Shown: positions 12,229 through 22,773, numbered from the stretch's first letter. The stretch is 64,000 nt of DNA from Saccharomyces paradoxus (GCF_002079055.1 NC_047498.1:461299-525298), one strand, 5' to 3'. Notes: generated by a model not told the origin, from the letters alone. A program made the numbers and translations.

Positions 12229-14055
12229 ATGCACACTAACTCTCCCTCAGAAGCAGATGACCAAGATCTAGAAACTCAACCACTGTTGAGACCAAACACT
12301 CAAGAAAGCCAACTTATCAGTGATGAAGTGAGAATCAACGTCGCAAATGAGGCCCTAATCAAATCTCGTAGGAGGAGTATGAAACGCCTGATTACATATC
12401 TGCTAGGCATTACTTTATTAAGTTTCCTTGGTGTCAGCATAGTGCAGTTTATTAGGGGACATGTGCCGCCCACAGAGGTCATAGAGAAGAATCTAGTTCA
12501 AGTAACAAATTTCAAACTGGTGGAGTTTCAGCTTGATGGCTGGAAAGATAATATGCGCTCCGACCTGAACAATGATACAGGTAAGTACTTACAGGTTTCT
12601 ATACACTCTCAGATTTGGTTTGATTATAATAAATGGCCAGGAGCAGAAAATGACTCGGACGCCAGTAGTCAACGAGACTGGATACGATACTTCAATGAAA
12701 AAGTTCTTAAAACCATCTGTATAGATCTCAATAACGTGACCACGTTCGACGGAGATCTGGCATTTAAGGATAAACTGGGAGATGTTGTTGGCATGGACCC
12801 CATTTGTTTTAATTTGGCTCACCGACAGATTAACGACCTACAGTTCAAAGTTTTAGTTAAACCGTCTATTTGGAAAATCGTAAAAGTTATGAAAAAATTC
12901 TGGAATGGTGATTTCGATTCGTTAAATATAAAATCAAATTTAGATATGACTATCTTCAAGAAAAAATTTGGCATGCGTCTTGATATATTGAAACTTAACG
13001 GTGAAATTTTAAATTGGAAAGATATCATTGATTGGGAAAAATTATCAGCAACGCCCCTTCGAATGCTTCAAAATATGTTTGATGCAATATCTCTTCAAGG
13101 TTTTACATTACGAGACTCTGGTTCTGATGGATTTCATGCTGATATGAGACTGAATCCGATTACCATTCTCGGGGGGTTGGATTGGGTTCGCCTTCCGCCA
13201 GGCGCGTCAATCCCTTTCATCAATTGGGAAATCAAGCTACCGGACTGTAACGGCAAGCCTGCTATCGCGATTCCAACGTTGTCATGCTTTAATGAACCAA
13301 TCAATTTGCACCACGATAAGGATAATATCTTCGTCTGTTTACAAAATGAAATCAAAGGTCCTCTGCCCAATGAACTACTATACCAAGAATGCCCTCAGAA
13401 TAGCCTTACACCAATGAGCCAAATAGTGAATGCGGTCCTGAACCAGAACGAGACTGTTACGTTTGCAGTAAGAGGCCATGTCATTGAAGATGGCATAGAC
13501 AATAACTCATTGATTCCTGTCGAAATGCTGGAGGACGTTTTCCAAGAAATGTCGTTTATTCCCATTACTACCAACGCTACATTCAATTCCAGTGAATTGA
13601 TTCAAGAGTTTCAGATCAACGACCTTCAGCTACGATGGGCAGCCCGCAAAAAGCTCAGTCTTGTGGGGACATTTTTAGGATACTTTGATCTATCCTTTTA
13701 TGAGACACATCAGCGCGACCGAGTTCGCATCGACACCATTCGGGGACAGATCGACCTATATCATAACGACATCAACTTCTTAAACTTACCCATGAAGCAA
13801 TGGATCAATTCCACATCGCGCATTCTGCACGATGAGGATACAGGAAATACGCAGATGAAAATGCAGTTCGATCTAGAGAATGACGACATGGAAGTTGTCA
13901 ATAGCTTGGAACTAACACGCACCTTGAACGAAATACTATTCCAGGGTTTTACAGTTATCCACTTTAATGCAACAATTGATGCGTCACTTACGACGGCCCT
14001 GGGACCGTGGGTTCTCACTGGGTTAGTCGGAGAGGGTGACACTCTGGTCACGTGA
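12229..14055 (+). CDS. TAG1: Vacuolar membrane protein of autophagy termination (Tag1, YLR173W)
   Basis: Single-pass membrane protein of 608 residues. An acidic N-terminal tail of about 55 residues contains a dileucine-like ETQPLLRP motif, a plausible vacuolar sorting signal. A basic stretch (SRRRSMKR) precedes one hydrophobic segment at about residues 58-78, and a long lumenal domain has several Asn-X-Ser/Thr sequons. In S. cerevisiae the gene was reported to act in ending autophagy during long nitrogen starvation; that is recalled literature, not visible in sequence. The frame can be extended upstream only through a TTG at 12190, so the ATG at 12229 is used. No enzymatic motif is visible. 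Confidence 0.9.
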   Translation: MHTNSPSEADDQDLETQPLLRPNTQESQLISDEVRINVANEALIKSRRRSMKRLITYLLGITLLSFLGVSIVQFIRGHVPPTEVIEKNLVQVTNFKLVEFQLDGWKDNMRSDLNNDTGKYLQVSIHSQIWFDYNKWPGAENDSDASSQRDWIRYFNEKVLKTICIDLNNVTTFDGDLAFKDKLGDVVGMDPICFNLAHRQINDLQFKVLVKPSIWKIVKVMKKFWNGDFDSLNIKSNLDMTIFKKKFGMRLDILKLNGEILNWKDIIDWEKLSATPLRMLQNMFDAISLQGFTLRDSGSDGFHADMRLNPITILGGLDWVRLPPGASIPFINWEIKLPDCNGKPAIAIPTLSCFNEPINLHHDKDNIFVCLQNEIKGPLPNELLYQECPQNSLTPMSQIVNAVLNQNETVTFAVRGHVIEDGIDNNSLIPVEMLEDVFQEMSFIPITTNATFNSSELIQEFQINDLQLRWAARKKLSLVGTFLGYFDLSFYETHQRDRVRIDTIRGQIDLYHNDINFLNLPMKQWINSTSRILHDEDTGNTQMKMQFDLENDDMEVVNSLELTRTLNEILFQGFTVIHFNATIDASLTTALGPWVLTGLVGEGDTLVT

Positions 14056-14402
14056 AACTCTGTATATTTATTTTTTAACTCCGGGATGTCATTGCCGGTG
14101 GTCCGAGAGTCGGCAAATAAGGAAATAAGGGAAAAATAAGCAGTAGTCAAATCATCAGTCTTTTTCTTTTGATACAATCCATTCCAGGGCTATGAATAGT
14201 GGGGGTGGGGAATAATCAGAAACCGGACTTAACATTATTGGTTCGGTTGGAATTTGCTATAGGCAAACTAGTCTCCGGCATGCTATATAAATGCTACTCT
14301 GCAATTGTATGTTATTGCACTCTTGGCTCGTCGACTACAATCGTTGCTCAGGCACGAGGATAGGAGATAACAAGGTAACATACGTATATATATATAACCA
14401 TA
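14056..14402 (+). promoter_or_regulatory. IDP2 promoter region with Mig1-like cores
   Basis: About 350 bases before IDP2. Two tandem GTGGGG cores lie at 14199-14204 and 14205-14210, next to A/T-rich sequence, and resemble Mig1 sites. S. cerevisiae IDP2 is repressed by glucose, so such sites make sense here, but the A/T flank expected of a strong Mig1 site is imperfect. A TATATATATA run at about 14386-14396 lies just before the ATG. Confidence 0.4.
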
Positions 14403-15641
14403 ATGACGAAGATCAAGGTAGCTAACCCCATTGTGGAAATGGACGGTGATGAACAAACAAGAATAATCTGGCATTTGATCAGGGACAAGTTAGTCTTGCC
14501 CTATCTTGACGTGGATTTGAAGTACTATGATCTCTCCGTGGAATATCGTGACCAGACCGATGACCAAGTGACTGTGGACTCAGCTACTGCTACTCTTAAG
14601 TACGGGGTAGCTGTCAAATGCGCAACTATCACACCCGATGAGGCAAGGGTCGAGGAATTCCACTTGAAAAAGATGTGGAAATCTCCCAATGGTACTATTA
14701 GAAACATTTTGGGTGGTACGGTGTTCAGGGAACCTATTATTATCCCTAGGATTCCGAGGCTAGTTCCTCAATGGGAGAAGCCCATCATCATCGGGAGACA
14801 TGCATTCGGCGACCAATATAAAGCCACTGATGTAGTAGTCCCTGAAGAAGGTGAATTGAGACTTGTTTATAAGTCCAAGAGCGGGACTCATGATGTAGAT
14901 TTGAAAGTGTTTGACTACCCAGAACATGGCGGAGTTGCCATGATGATGTACAATACTACTGATTCGATCGAGGGGTTTGCGAAGGCCTCCTTTGAATTGG
15001 CCATTGAAAGGAAGTTACCATTATATTCTACCACCAAAAATACTATCTTGAAGAAGTATGATGGTAAATTCAAAGATGTTTTCGAAGCTATGTACGCTGA
15101 AAGTTATAAAAAGAAATTTGAATCTCTTGGCATCTGGTATGAACACCGTTTAATTGATGATATGGTAGCCCAAATGCTGAAATCTAAAGGTGGGTACATA
15201 ATTGCCATGAAGAATTACGATGGTGACGTAGAATCAGATATTGTCGCGCAAGGATTTGGCTCTTTGGGGTTAATGACGTCTGTGTTGATTACTCCGGACG
15301 GCAAGACTTTTGAAAGCGAGGCCGCCCACGGTACAGTAACAAGACATTTTAGACAGCATCAACAAGGAAAGGAGACTTCAACAAATTCCATTGCGTCTAT
15401 CTTCGCGTGGACAAGAGGTATCATTCAAAGGGGTAAGCTTGATAATACTCCTGATGTAGTCAAGTTCGGCCAAATTCTGGAAAGCGCCACGGTAAATACG
15501 GTGCAAGAAGATGCAATCATGACTAAAGATTTGGCACTCATTCTGGGTAAGACTGAAAGATCAGCTTATGTTACTACCGAGGAGTTCATTGACGCGGTGG
15601 AATCTAGATTGAAAAAGGAATTTGAGGCAGCGGCTTTGTAG
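14403..15641 (+). CDS. IDP2: Cytosolic NADP-dependent isocitrate dehydrogenase Idp2
   Basis: Converts isocitrate to 2-oxoglutarate with production of NADPH in the cytosol. The 412-residue product begins directly with the enzyme core ([20 protein letters not shown]) and has no mitochondrial presequence. That separates it from mitochondrial Idp1; the lack of a C-terminal SKL-type signal separates it from peroxisomal Idp3. Expected substrate and cofactor blocks are present: [28 protein letters not shown] with metal-binding aspartates, and the AAHGTVTRH loop. An [12 protein letters not shown] block follows. Length equals S. cerevisiae Idp2. Likely expressed on non-fermentable carbon. Confidence 0.96.
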   Translation: MTKIKVANPIVEMDGDEQTRIIWHLIRDKLVLPYLDVDLKYYDLSVEYRDQTDDQVTVDSATATLKYGVAVKCATITPDEARVEEFHLKKMWKSPNGTIRNILGGTVFREPIIIPRIPRLVPQWEKPIIIGRHAFGDQYKATDVVVPEEGELRLVYKSKSGTHDVDLKVFDYPEHGGVAMMMYNTTDSIEGFAKASFELAIERKLPLYSTTKNTILKKYDGKFKDVFEAMYAESYKKKFESLGIWYEHRLIDDMVAQMLKSKGGYIIAMKNYDGDVESDIVAQGFGSLGLMTSVLITPDGKTFESEAAHGTVTRHFRQHQQGKETSTNSIASIFAWTRGIIQRGKLDNTPDVVKFGQILESATVNTVQEDAIMTKDLALILGKTERSAYVTTEEFIDAVESRLKKEFEAAAL

Positions 15642-15959
15642 GCTTACACAATAGCTCAATGATTTATTTATTATATATATATATATATATTCTTCCCTTT
15701 TTTATCAAAACTTTCAGTATTTACCCATTCGTAAAATATGATCTTCTGTCCTCACTGAAAAATTTTCTTCCTTCTTTTCCTTCTTCGCAAAAAGAAAAAA
15801 GCTGAAAAATTATGAAAAATTTTCAAATGATGAGATGTTTAGGTTAGGAAAAATATAATGTAAAGATACTTTTTAGAACATTTTTATTGGTTTTTTTTAA
15901 TTTAAGAGTCATTACCATCTGGAAATAATTACAACCTACACAGAGGACCGATATACACA
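15642..15959 (+). promoter_or_regulatory. CBF5 promoter with RRPE and PAC motifs
   Basis: The spacer starts with a short TA repeat after the IDP2 stop (about 15672-15690). Two RRPE elements, TGAAAAATTTT, lie at 15756-15766 and 15813-15823, with a partial third copy at about 15803-15810. A PAC-type GATGAGATG is at 15829-15837. RRPE (Stb3) next to PAC (Tod6/Dot6) is the known signature of ribosome biogenesis genes, in keeping with CBF5. Confidence 0.75.
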
Positions 15960-17426
15960 ATGTCAAAGGAGGATTTCGTTATTAAGCCTGAAGCTGCAGG
16001 TGCATCCACTGACACTAGTGAATGGCCATTACTTTTGAAGAATTTTGACAAGTTATTAGTCAGAAGTGGTCACTATACCCCTATCCCAGCTGGTAGTTCA
16101 CCACTAAAGAGAGACCTGAAATCATACATCAGTTCTGGTGTCATTAACTTAGATAAACCTTCCAACCCATCATCGCACGAAGTTGTCGCTTGGATCAAAA
16201 GAATCTTACGTTGTGAGAAGACCGGTCACTCTGGTACATTGGATCCAAAAGTTACTGGTTGTTTGATTGTTTGTGTTGACAGAGCTACCAGATTGGTTAA
16301 GTCTCAACAAGGTGCTGGTAAGGAGTATGTGTGTATCGTTAGATTGCATGATGCCTTGAAGGACGAAAAGGACTTGGGCCGCTCGTTGGAAAACTTGACT
16401 GGTGCGCTCTTCCAAAGACCTCCTTTAATCTCTGCTGTTAAGAGACAATTACGTGTTCGTACTATTTATGAGTCAAACTTGATTGAGTTCGATAACAAGA
16501 GAAACTTGGGTGTCTTCTGGGCTTCCTGTGAAGCTGGTACTTATATGCGTACTTTATGTGTTCATTTAGGTATGCTATTAGGTGTCGGTGGTCACATGCA
16601 AGAATTGCGTCGTGTTAGATCCGGTGCTCTATCTGAGAACGACAACATGGTCACTTTGCATGATGTTATGGATGCCCAATGGGTTTACGATAATACAAGA
16701 GATGAATCTTACTTGAGATCCATTATTCAACCTTTAGAAACCCTATTGGTTGGTTACAAGAGAATTGTAGTAAAGGATTCTGCTGTTAACGCAGTATGTT
16801 ATGGTGCAAAATTGATGATTCCTGGTTTATTGCGTTACGAAGAAGGTATTGAGTTATATGACGAAATTGTCTTGATAACTACAAAGGGTGAAGCCATTGC
16901 TGTTGCCATTGCACAAATGTCAACCGTTGATTTAGCTTCTTGTGATCACGGTGTTGTTGCTAGCGTGAAGAGATGTATCATGGAAAGAGATTTGTACCCA
17001 AGAAGATGGGGGTTGGGTCCAGTCGCACAAAAGAAAAAGCAAATGAAGGCAGACGGCAAATTAGATAAATACGGCCGTGTTAACGAAAACACTCCAGAAC
17101 AATGGAAAAAAGAGTACGTTCCATTAGACAATGCTGAACAGTCAACTTCTAGCGCTCAAGAAACCAAGGAAACTGAAAAAGAGCCTAAGAAGGCTAAAGA
17201 AGAAGCTGATTCTTTAATCAAGGAAGTTGAAACTGAAAAGGAAGAAGTGAAAGAGGATGACGGCAAGAAGGAAAAGAAAGAGAAGAAAGAAAAGAAGGAG
17301 AAGAAGGAGAAGAAAGACAAGAAGGAAAAGAAGGACAAGAAGGAGAAGAAAGACAAGAAGGAGAAGAAAAGAAAGTCTGAAGACGGTGAATCTGAAGAAA
17401 AGAAATCTAAGAAATCTAAGAAATGA
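15960..17426 (+). CDS. CBF5: H/ACA snoRNP pseudouridine synthase Cbf5 (dyskerin)
   Basis: Catalytic subunit of H/ACA small nucleolar RNPs, which pseudouridylate rRNA and are needed for ribosome formation. The 488-residue product has the dyskerin N-terminal region and a TruB-type catalytic domain. The motif [13 protein letters not shown] carries the catalytic Asp near residue 95. A PUA domain spans about residues 265-340. The C-terminus is a Lys-Lys-Glu/Asp repeat tail (about residues 430-473) followed by a basic serine-lysine end. The tail is encoded by an AAG/GAA/GAC purine-rich repeat and is a few residues longer than in S. cerevisiae (483 residues as I recall), as expected of a slippage-prone repeat. 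Promoter motifs match its nucleolar role. Confidence 0.97.
   Translation: MSKEDFVIKPEAAGASTDTSEWPLLLKNFDKLLVRSGHYTPIPAGSSPLKRDLKSYISSGVINLDKPSNPSSHEVVAWIKRILRCEKTGHSGTLDPKVTGCLIVCVDRATRLVKSQQGAGKEYVCIVRLHDALKDEKDLGRSLENLTGALFQRPPLISAVKRQLRVRTIYESNLIEFDNKRNLGVFWASCEAGTYMRTLCVHLGMLLGVGGHMQELRRVRSGALSENDNMVTLHDVMDAQWVYDNTRDESYLRSIIQPLETLLVGYKRIVVKDSAVNAVCYGAKLMIPGLLRYEEGIELYDEIVLITTKGEAIAVAIAQMSTVDLASCDHGVVASVKRCIMERDLYPRRWGLGPVAQKKKQMKADGKLDKYGRVNENTPEQWKKEYVPLDNAEQSTSSAQETKETEKEPKKAKEEADSLIKEVETEKEEVKEDDGKKEKKEKKEKKEKKEKKDKKEKKDKKEKKDKKEKKRKSEDGESEEKKSKKSKK
17257..17415 (+). repeat. Purine-rich repeat encoding the Cbf5 KKE/D tail
   Basis: Nearly pure A/G sequence built from AAGAAGGAN units that encode Lys-Lys-Glu and Lys-Lys-Asp. 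The same kind of repeat occurs at the end of NOP56 in this window. The opposite strand reads as an artificial Phe/Ser-rich frame. Confidence 0.85.
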
Positions 17427-17637
17427 TTCGCATCACTCCATCTCATCCTATATATTAAACAGCTTTCTCTTTTTCAAAAAACTTTCTCTATTATTAGATT
17501 AGATTTTTTTTAGTGTGTATATTAATAACGTAAAATTTCTTTATCAACGATTTGTAGTATTCTTTTACTTTTATTTTCTTTTACATATGCAACATTATAT
17601 ACTTCTGAAAAATCCCCATATATTAAGGACAGAACTT

Positions 17638-19953
17638 TTAAACCTTTAGGTCATTGACGAATTTGATGACTTCAAAACAGTAATTCAGCAATTGACCCAT
17701 GACATTATTCAGAAACAACCACGACAGTAAATTCTCATTTGACTTTAAGCTAATATCACCGATTATTGCATTTCTGAATCTTGTGCTACAATCAATTAAT
17801 TTCAAGCAAGAAAATTTGCCTTGTACGGAAATGAAGGAACAAAAATCTTTGATCATTTCATTCAACGATTTGCATTCGATAGATATTGAAGGATCATTGC
17901 TAACGCTCATAGAGGAGTTTAAAAACTTTGTTATGAAAACTTGGCAAAATCCTTGCAAATGTTGCATTATTGTGTTTGTTTCTGAATTTGTATCATCCTC
18001 ATTAATCATCATTTCTAAAATATCGTCTAGATTTACAATATTCTTCCAGTCATTACTCATGCCATTTTTAAATATAGGAAAACTTTTCAAAAAGTTTAAA
18101 ATGAATTTTAATAGCTTGATTAGTTTTTTAACTAATTTGGTAAAATTATTAATAATTGATAACTTCCTTTGCACTAGTGGCTTTGGTAATTCTAAAACTG
18201 CCTTATTAATTTGCTCGGGCAAGAGCTTGATCATGCTTTCAAGTTTTTGAATAACGGAATCACTGATTTCATTAGAATGAATTATGAATTGTGAAAAAAA
18301 CTTGATTAACTCTGTATAGGTGATTAAGTCACACTTCGTTACCCAATCGATCAATGGTTCAGAAGTGAATAGATTAAACATCGTGGGCGAGATGGAGTTC
18401 GAGTTAGAGAAGAATAATGCATTAGATATATTATCACTTTTCAGAAATTTGATGCATTCGTAAACGGAGTTGCAATGGATATGATATAATGACTCTAAGG
18501 ATGATATAACATCCGGATCAGTATCTGCGGGAAGTACATTTTGGGGAATCTTTGGGAATTCTAACTTATACGATGTCAAAAGCGGATGTTCTGAGCTCGA
18601 CAGTATGTGAGTGTTATAGCTATCTGATAGTTTATCATTACAAATGAAAACTTTTCCAATTAAATCATGGGCAAATGTTAATTCTTCAGACGACAGTGTT
18701 CCCATTAGACTATTCGCCGCTGCTGGGGAGGAGTCCGGTTTATTTGTTTCTGTCTCGTTTTGGTGCAGTGATTCGGGTTCTGGTTCATTAGGATTATCAT
18801 AACTACTCTGTTTAACTGGTGATGCAGTTCGAGAAAGACTTTTCCTTTTTAACAAAGATGGCGATGGAACATTAGGTACCTGCGGCGACGGTGAAGATGG
18901 TGATGGTGATGATAGGGGCGATAAAGGGTCGTTATTATGCGCTAAGGATAACGAAGCACTGTTGTTACTAAGAGTCACGGCGCTACTTTCATTGGCAGTT
19001 AGTTTCAACCCGCAATAGTGGTATTTGGATTGACCTCTCATACCCAGCCTTCTAGTCGTCAAATCAGGGAAAACTGTTCTTATTAACTTCCCCAAAGATG
19101 CTTGTGATAGGGGCTTCAGGTTGTTTTGAGAGCAGGATGAGGCGTATTGAGCAAATATCTTGCCCCGTGGCACATAACTATCATGCTGTGACTTGCAGTT
19201 TTTCATCAACCAAAGTAACGCAAACACTTGTCTTTCTCTTTCCCTGTTTTGTTCCGCTAGCTGCAAAGCTGCCTTTGACGTGTTCTGAGAGTCCATGCTC
19301 AAGACTTTGATTTCTGCATGCTTCACAATCTGTGCATACTCCTCGATGGTTTTAGATTTGTTGTTTTCTGCAATTTGCTTAGCTATTATTTCCTGCGTGT
19401 TTCTCCTTGAAATGGAAGAGATTCGTTTCTCTTGGCTTGTTTTCTGTTTTTTAGCACTACTTGGGATTGAGGGGAAAGTGTTCGTGCGTTTGGCAATAGC
19501 AGGAGGATTGTTGTTTAAGGTTTCCTCTGACTTGGAGGAAAGTGGGTAAGCAGAGGAATTCGATCTATTCAGGCTGATCGACGATGGATACATTGAGTAC
19601 GTAGCAGAATGTCGCTGTGATGTGAGCTGTGGAGGGGGCTGTGCAGGGGTGGGAGATGGTTTATGAGAGCTGGGGCCATTACCGATAAGAGGCGGTAATA
19701 TTGGATTTGGCGTTTCTGGGCGAGAGGAACTTTGATGTAGCAGGCTGTATATCGAGGACGACTTGGTGGCTATGGGCGGGATATTCACTGACATGGGAGG
19801 CAGATACGTGTGTGATGCTGGCGGCGGTTGACTGCTGTACTTGGGAGCGTTTAAACTGTACCGATTACTGTTCATTGAAGATCCGTTGCTGGGACCGTTG
19901 CTATTGTCGTTCGAGCCCCGACTAGTAGGCTCAATGTTATTATCACCGGACAT
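17638..19953 (-). CDS. RFX1: RFX-family transcriptional repressor Rfx1 (Crt1)
   Basis: DNA-binding repressor of DNA-damage-inducible genes such as RNR2-RNR4. It binds X-boxes and recruits Ssn6-Tup1, and is relieved by the Mec1-Rad53-Dun1 pathway. The RFX winged-helix domain lies at about residues 242-315 and includes the typical Trp-Leu and GMRGQSKYHYCGLKL end. The N-terminal third is rich in Ser, Pro and Asn. The region after the DNA-binding domain holds a Ser/Pro-rich linker and a helical C-terminal half. A longer frame begins only at a TTG (19986), so the ATG at 19953 gives 771 residues. I recall 811 for S. cerevisiae, so some low-complexity sequence may be missing here. Confidence 0.94.
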   Translation of the reverse strand: MSGDNNIEPTSRGSNDNSNGPSNGSSMNSNRYSLNAPKYSSQPPPASHTYLPPMSVNIPPIATKSSSIYSLLHQSSSRPETPNPILPPLIGNGPSSHKPSPTPAQPPPQLTSQRHSATYSMYPSSISLNRSNSSAYPLSSKSEETLNNNPPAIAKRTNTFPSIPSSAKKQKTSQEKRISSISRRNTQEIIAKQIAENNKSKTIEEYAQIVKHAEIKVLSMDSQNTSKAALQLAEQNRERERQVFALLWLMKNCKSQHDSYVPRGKIFAQYASSCSQNNLKPLSQASLGKLIRTVFPDLTTRRLGMRGQSKYHYCGLKLTANESSAVTLSNNSASLSLAHNNDPLSPLSSPSPSSPSPQVPNVPSPSLLKRKSLSRTASPVKQSSYDNPNEPEPESLHQNETETNKPDSSPAAANSLMGTLSSEELTFAHDLIGKVFICNDKLSDSYNTHILSSSEHPLLTSYKLEFPKIPQNVLPADTDPDVISSLESLYHIHCNSVYECIKFLKSDNISNALFFSNSNSISPTMFNLFTSEPLIDWVTKCDLITYTELIKFFSQFIIHSNEISDSVIQKLESMIKLLPEQINKAVLELPKPLVQRKLSIINNFTKLVKKLIKLLKFILNFLKSFPIFKNGMSNDWKNIVNLDDILEMMINEDDTNSETNTIMQHLQGFCQVFITKFLNSSMSVSNDPSISIECKSLNEMIKDFCSFISVQGKFSCLKLIDCSTRFRNAIIGDISLKSNENLLSWLFLNNVMGQLLNYCFEVIKFVNDLKV

Positions 19954-20103
19954 GGGCAAATAAAATTCAGAATATTGAACAGACAAGAGTAGGTGAGAAG
20001 ATGCAGCGCCTGGTAGGTATTTTGTTGCAGAGAGGTTTTTTGTTGGCTGCGTTTTCCTTGAAGATTACCACTCACTGCTATTTTTTTTTCAACTTTTTCC
20101 CAA

Positions 20104-20117
20104 ATCGCCATGACAAC
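20104..20117. promoter_or_regulatory. X-box-like site upstream of RFX1
   Basis: ATCGCCATGACAAC resembles the RFX X-box GTNRCC-N(0-3)-RGYAAC, with one mismatch in each half. It lies 151 bases upstream of the RFX1 ATG. S. cerevisiae Rfx1 represses its own gene through X-boxes, so this is a plausible autoregulatory site of moderate strength. Confidence 0.5.
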
Positions 20118-20665
20118 ACGAAACGACAAGAGGAGAAAAATTATGAAATCAAAAACAGGTTCAGTTGTTGCAGCAGCAGATGTTGCAAACGTGCACAAGA
20201 TAACCGCAACAGAAGGAAGGCAAGTGCGTTGGAATATATTTGTAGATCATAGGGGAGTCGCGAGTTTGGAACCAAACTGTGGTTTTGCCAACAGAGTCGT
20301 ATAGCATGGAGTGGCGCTACCATCGGACATTTCGTCCTTTCTTCTTTCCCTCTTCCGCACCGTGCCAGAGGGGGAAAACCGCACCTTCATTTTTTGCATA
20401 CGTAGATGGTCCTATAACAAGAATAGAGCTGAAGAAACTAGTAGGCGTTGACCGCTGCCACGCCCGGCTGATTTGGTTGCACGAGGGCTATCCAGCATAC
20501 AAGAGGGCTTCCACACAGTTGATGGTTACGTTTCTTGGTGTGTTGGTGCTTCTGAGTCGCTGGCGCTAACTGCAGTGCGGTGAGTATCGAAGGACAAAAG
20601 TAGAGGGTAAATCACGCTTACGTAGAAGTGCGCAACACTTGATCATCCAAATATCAAGAAACTGT

Positions 20666-20709
20666 GGGTCAATTTACAGGCAGGCTCGAGCCTGTCTGTA
20701 AATTGACCC
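20666..20709. repeat. 44-bp near-perfect palindrome
   Basis: The left arm begins GGGTCAATTTACAG and the right arm ends CTGTAAATTGACCC, with the centre GGCTCGAGCC at 20683-20692. All 22 base pairs match except position 20680 (G) against 20695 (T), which would be a G-U wobble in RNA. There is no spacer. It lies about 180 bases before the YLR177W ATG and about 75-115 bases before its TATA-like box. Confidence 0.9.
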
Positions 20710-20889
20710 TGCCCCTTCCCCACGCCCAAGGGGGTCTTGCGCCGGTGTTTCAGGGGCAGACACGCGGGGATCGCTGACACAGTATATAAACAATAAAAGA
20801 ACAATGGCAGAGAGAGGGCGCCATTCAATACCAGCTCACCAGACTGCATAGACATATAGACAAAGGAACAAAGATAGAAATAAGGTACT

Positions 20890-21354
20890 ATGGAGCTGCC
20901 CTCAATCAGTAGCACCACAAGTATATCCGACAACCAGGAGTTGAGGAACTACTATGACAAGTTGCTGTTCAAGAACAATAGTGGCAAGTCGCTAGCAGAC
21001 TTGCCAGGAAAAATGGCAGATTTTAACGATAATGGCACTGCTGCGCACCCTCGCTCCAGAGTTGACTTTATCAACGGTTACATTGGTTTCAGAGAAGACA
21101 AACAATCTCTTCTGGGGCAGAAGAACACTAAAAGGGCCTCATTTAGCGCCTTTGCGGACGGGAGCAGGAAACAGAACGAAACGAACATTAGTGGGAAGGA
21201 CCCTAATCTGTCTCTTTTCTCATTTGAGTTTAACGGCAATCCGACGCTGGGCAGAAAACCATACAAGCAGGATTACTTGAATGTGATGAACACTTCGCCT
21301 AACAATATTCTTTCTCCTTTAAACAACAGCTCCCAAAAATACTACCCGCAGCAC

Positions 21355-21392
<38 letters not shown>

Positions 21393-22773
21393 CGGCATCT
21401 TTGACCCGGGTAGAAGATCTTCCTATATTTCCGATACGCTGATTCATGGCAATGCGGCCACCCAGCAGCCGCAATACTCGCAACCTGTATATATCAATAA
21501 CGACCCATTATTGCAAGTGCCTTATACTGCTCCTTCCAAGTATACTCAGCAGCAACAGTATTCATCACCCTTCAATGCTAGGCGAAACACCCAGCCAGTG
21601 CTGGATTTACATCCGCAACCTGCTCCCGCAAACGATACCGGATTGACGGTGGTTGATGGCAAGAACCTGGCGTCATCCAAGGAACTGCATGACTTGTATC
21701 TTGATTGCGGGTCCAATTATTTTGCTAGTGATAAAGTTTATAAATTTATTGACAGCATAAAGGAAACTTTGCGCGGGGATGGTGTCTCTGTCTCCAATTC
21801 CAGGATCATAGAGTTTTTGAATTTTCTGAAAAATTGTAACCTGAATTATAACCCACAGTCAGATGCATTCGTTTCCACTGCAGCTTCAAACGTTACGTCG
21901 TCCGCCGCGGCCAAATCTAACAACAGCACCTCAATGCATCTGCACTATAAGCCTTTAGTGTTGGTATCGCTGAAAAACGGTAAGCTCGAATTGTTGTCTA
22001 AACCACAAACCGCCACACTTATACTCAAAAGAGGAGATTTGGTCATCATTGATGGTGACCGTGGCAAAGATTTAGTTTTGGTGGTTGAGCCAGTTGTAGA
22101 TATAAATTTGGCATTATTCATTAATTTCTTGAAGAAAAAAATTCATTTCGATTCTCTAATTACCAACAGTCAACAGCACTTCCCCAATGACCAGTTCATA
22201 AAGACTTTAATTGACACGACCAATGGTAAGCCAGTCGCTCGTGAATTGAATCCGAAGTTATATGATATCATTGAACTAACGCAATTGATCATCCCATCGA
22301 AGCAGGTCCTGAGATTTGCCACCCCATGGGAATCTTCCACCAATTTACACAATAAATTCCAGGATGAGCTAAAGGCTCTCCATATTGCACAGCTAAAATT
22401 AAGGTCGCTGAATAACAACAACTCGGGTGGCGGATTGAACATCAAAATACTGAATGCCGAGTTTCAATTCGACAGAAAGAAACTCACTTTCTACTATATT
22501 TGCCAAGAGCGTAATGATTTTAGAGACCTGATCAAAGAACTCTTCAAGTTCTACAAGACAAGAATCTGGCTTTGTGCTATACCGAACAATTTATCGATCG
22601 ATTCCAAATATTATGATTCTAACAAGTTCGAGTGGGAGATGTATCAGGATATGATGTCCCACTATTCCATGGACAACACTGGGATTGTCGTGGCCCCTGA
22701 ATTGAATCGCTTGAAACTGGATGATTTTCAGATTGGTGTTTATATGGAATTGGTAAAGGTTTTGTTCGGTTAA
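20890..22773 (+). CDS. PSP1-domain protein of unknown role (YLR177W)
   Basis: Protein of 627 residues, paralogue of Psp1 in S. cerevisiae; its molecular function is not established. The N-terminal half is Asn/Ser/Gln-rich and probably disordered. It has a polyglutamine run at about residues 154-168 encoded by a CAR repeat. The C-terminal half carries the PSP1 domain: an [18 protein letters not shown] block near residue 380 and a conserved end ([13 protein letters not shown], then [19 protein letters not shown]) near residues 530-560. The second part is shared with bacterial PSP1/YaaT-like proteins. No membrane segment or signal peptide is visible. The ATG at 20890 is the first in frame. Convergent with TFS1. 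Confidence 0.9.
21352..21391 (+). repeat. CAG/CAA trinucleotide repeat encoding polyGln
   Basis: A run of CAG and CAA codons within YLR177W gives about a dozen consecutive glutamines, broken by one His at the start and one at the end. CAA codons break the CAG runs, which should limit hairpin-driven expansion. Length is likely to vary between strains. Confidence 0.85.

Larger units (their letters stand above)
19954..20889. promoter_or_regulatory. Divergent spacer between RFX1 and YLR177W
   Basis: About 940 bases containing both promoters. It holds an X-box-like site near RFX1 (20104-20117), a Met31/32-like AAACTGTGG at 20274-20282, a 44-bp near-perfect palindrome at 20666-20709, and a TATATAAA box at about 20782-20789 serving YLR177W. 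A plus-strand frame from an ATG at 20306 to 20569 has 87 codons and no recognisable product. Confidence 0.6.

Noticed and set aside
12923-12933. Full ARS consensus match (reverse orientation) inside TAG1
   Set aside because: It is within a coding region without an A/T-rich B domain; a chance match in A/T-rich DNA is likely.
17156-17446. Phe/Ser-rich frame antisense to the CBF5 tail, and a similar one at 57265-57471 antisense to NOP56
   Set aside because: Both are reverse-strand readings of the purine-rich KKE/D repeats, not genes.
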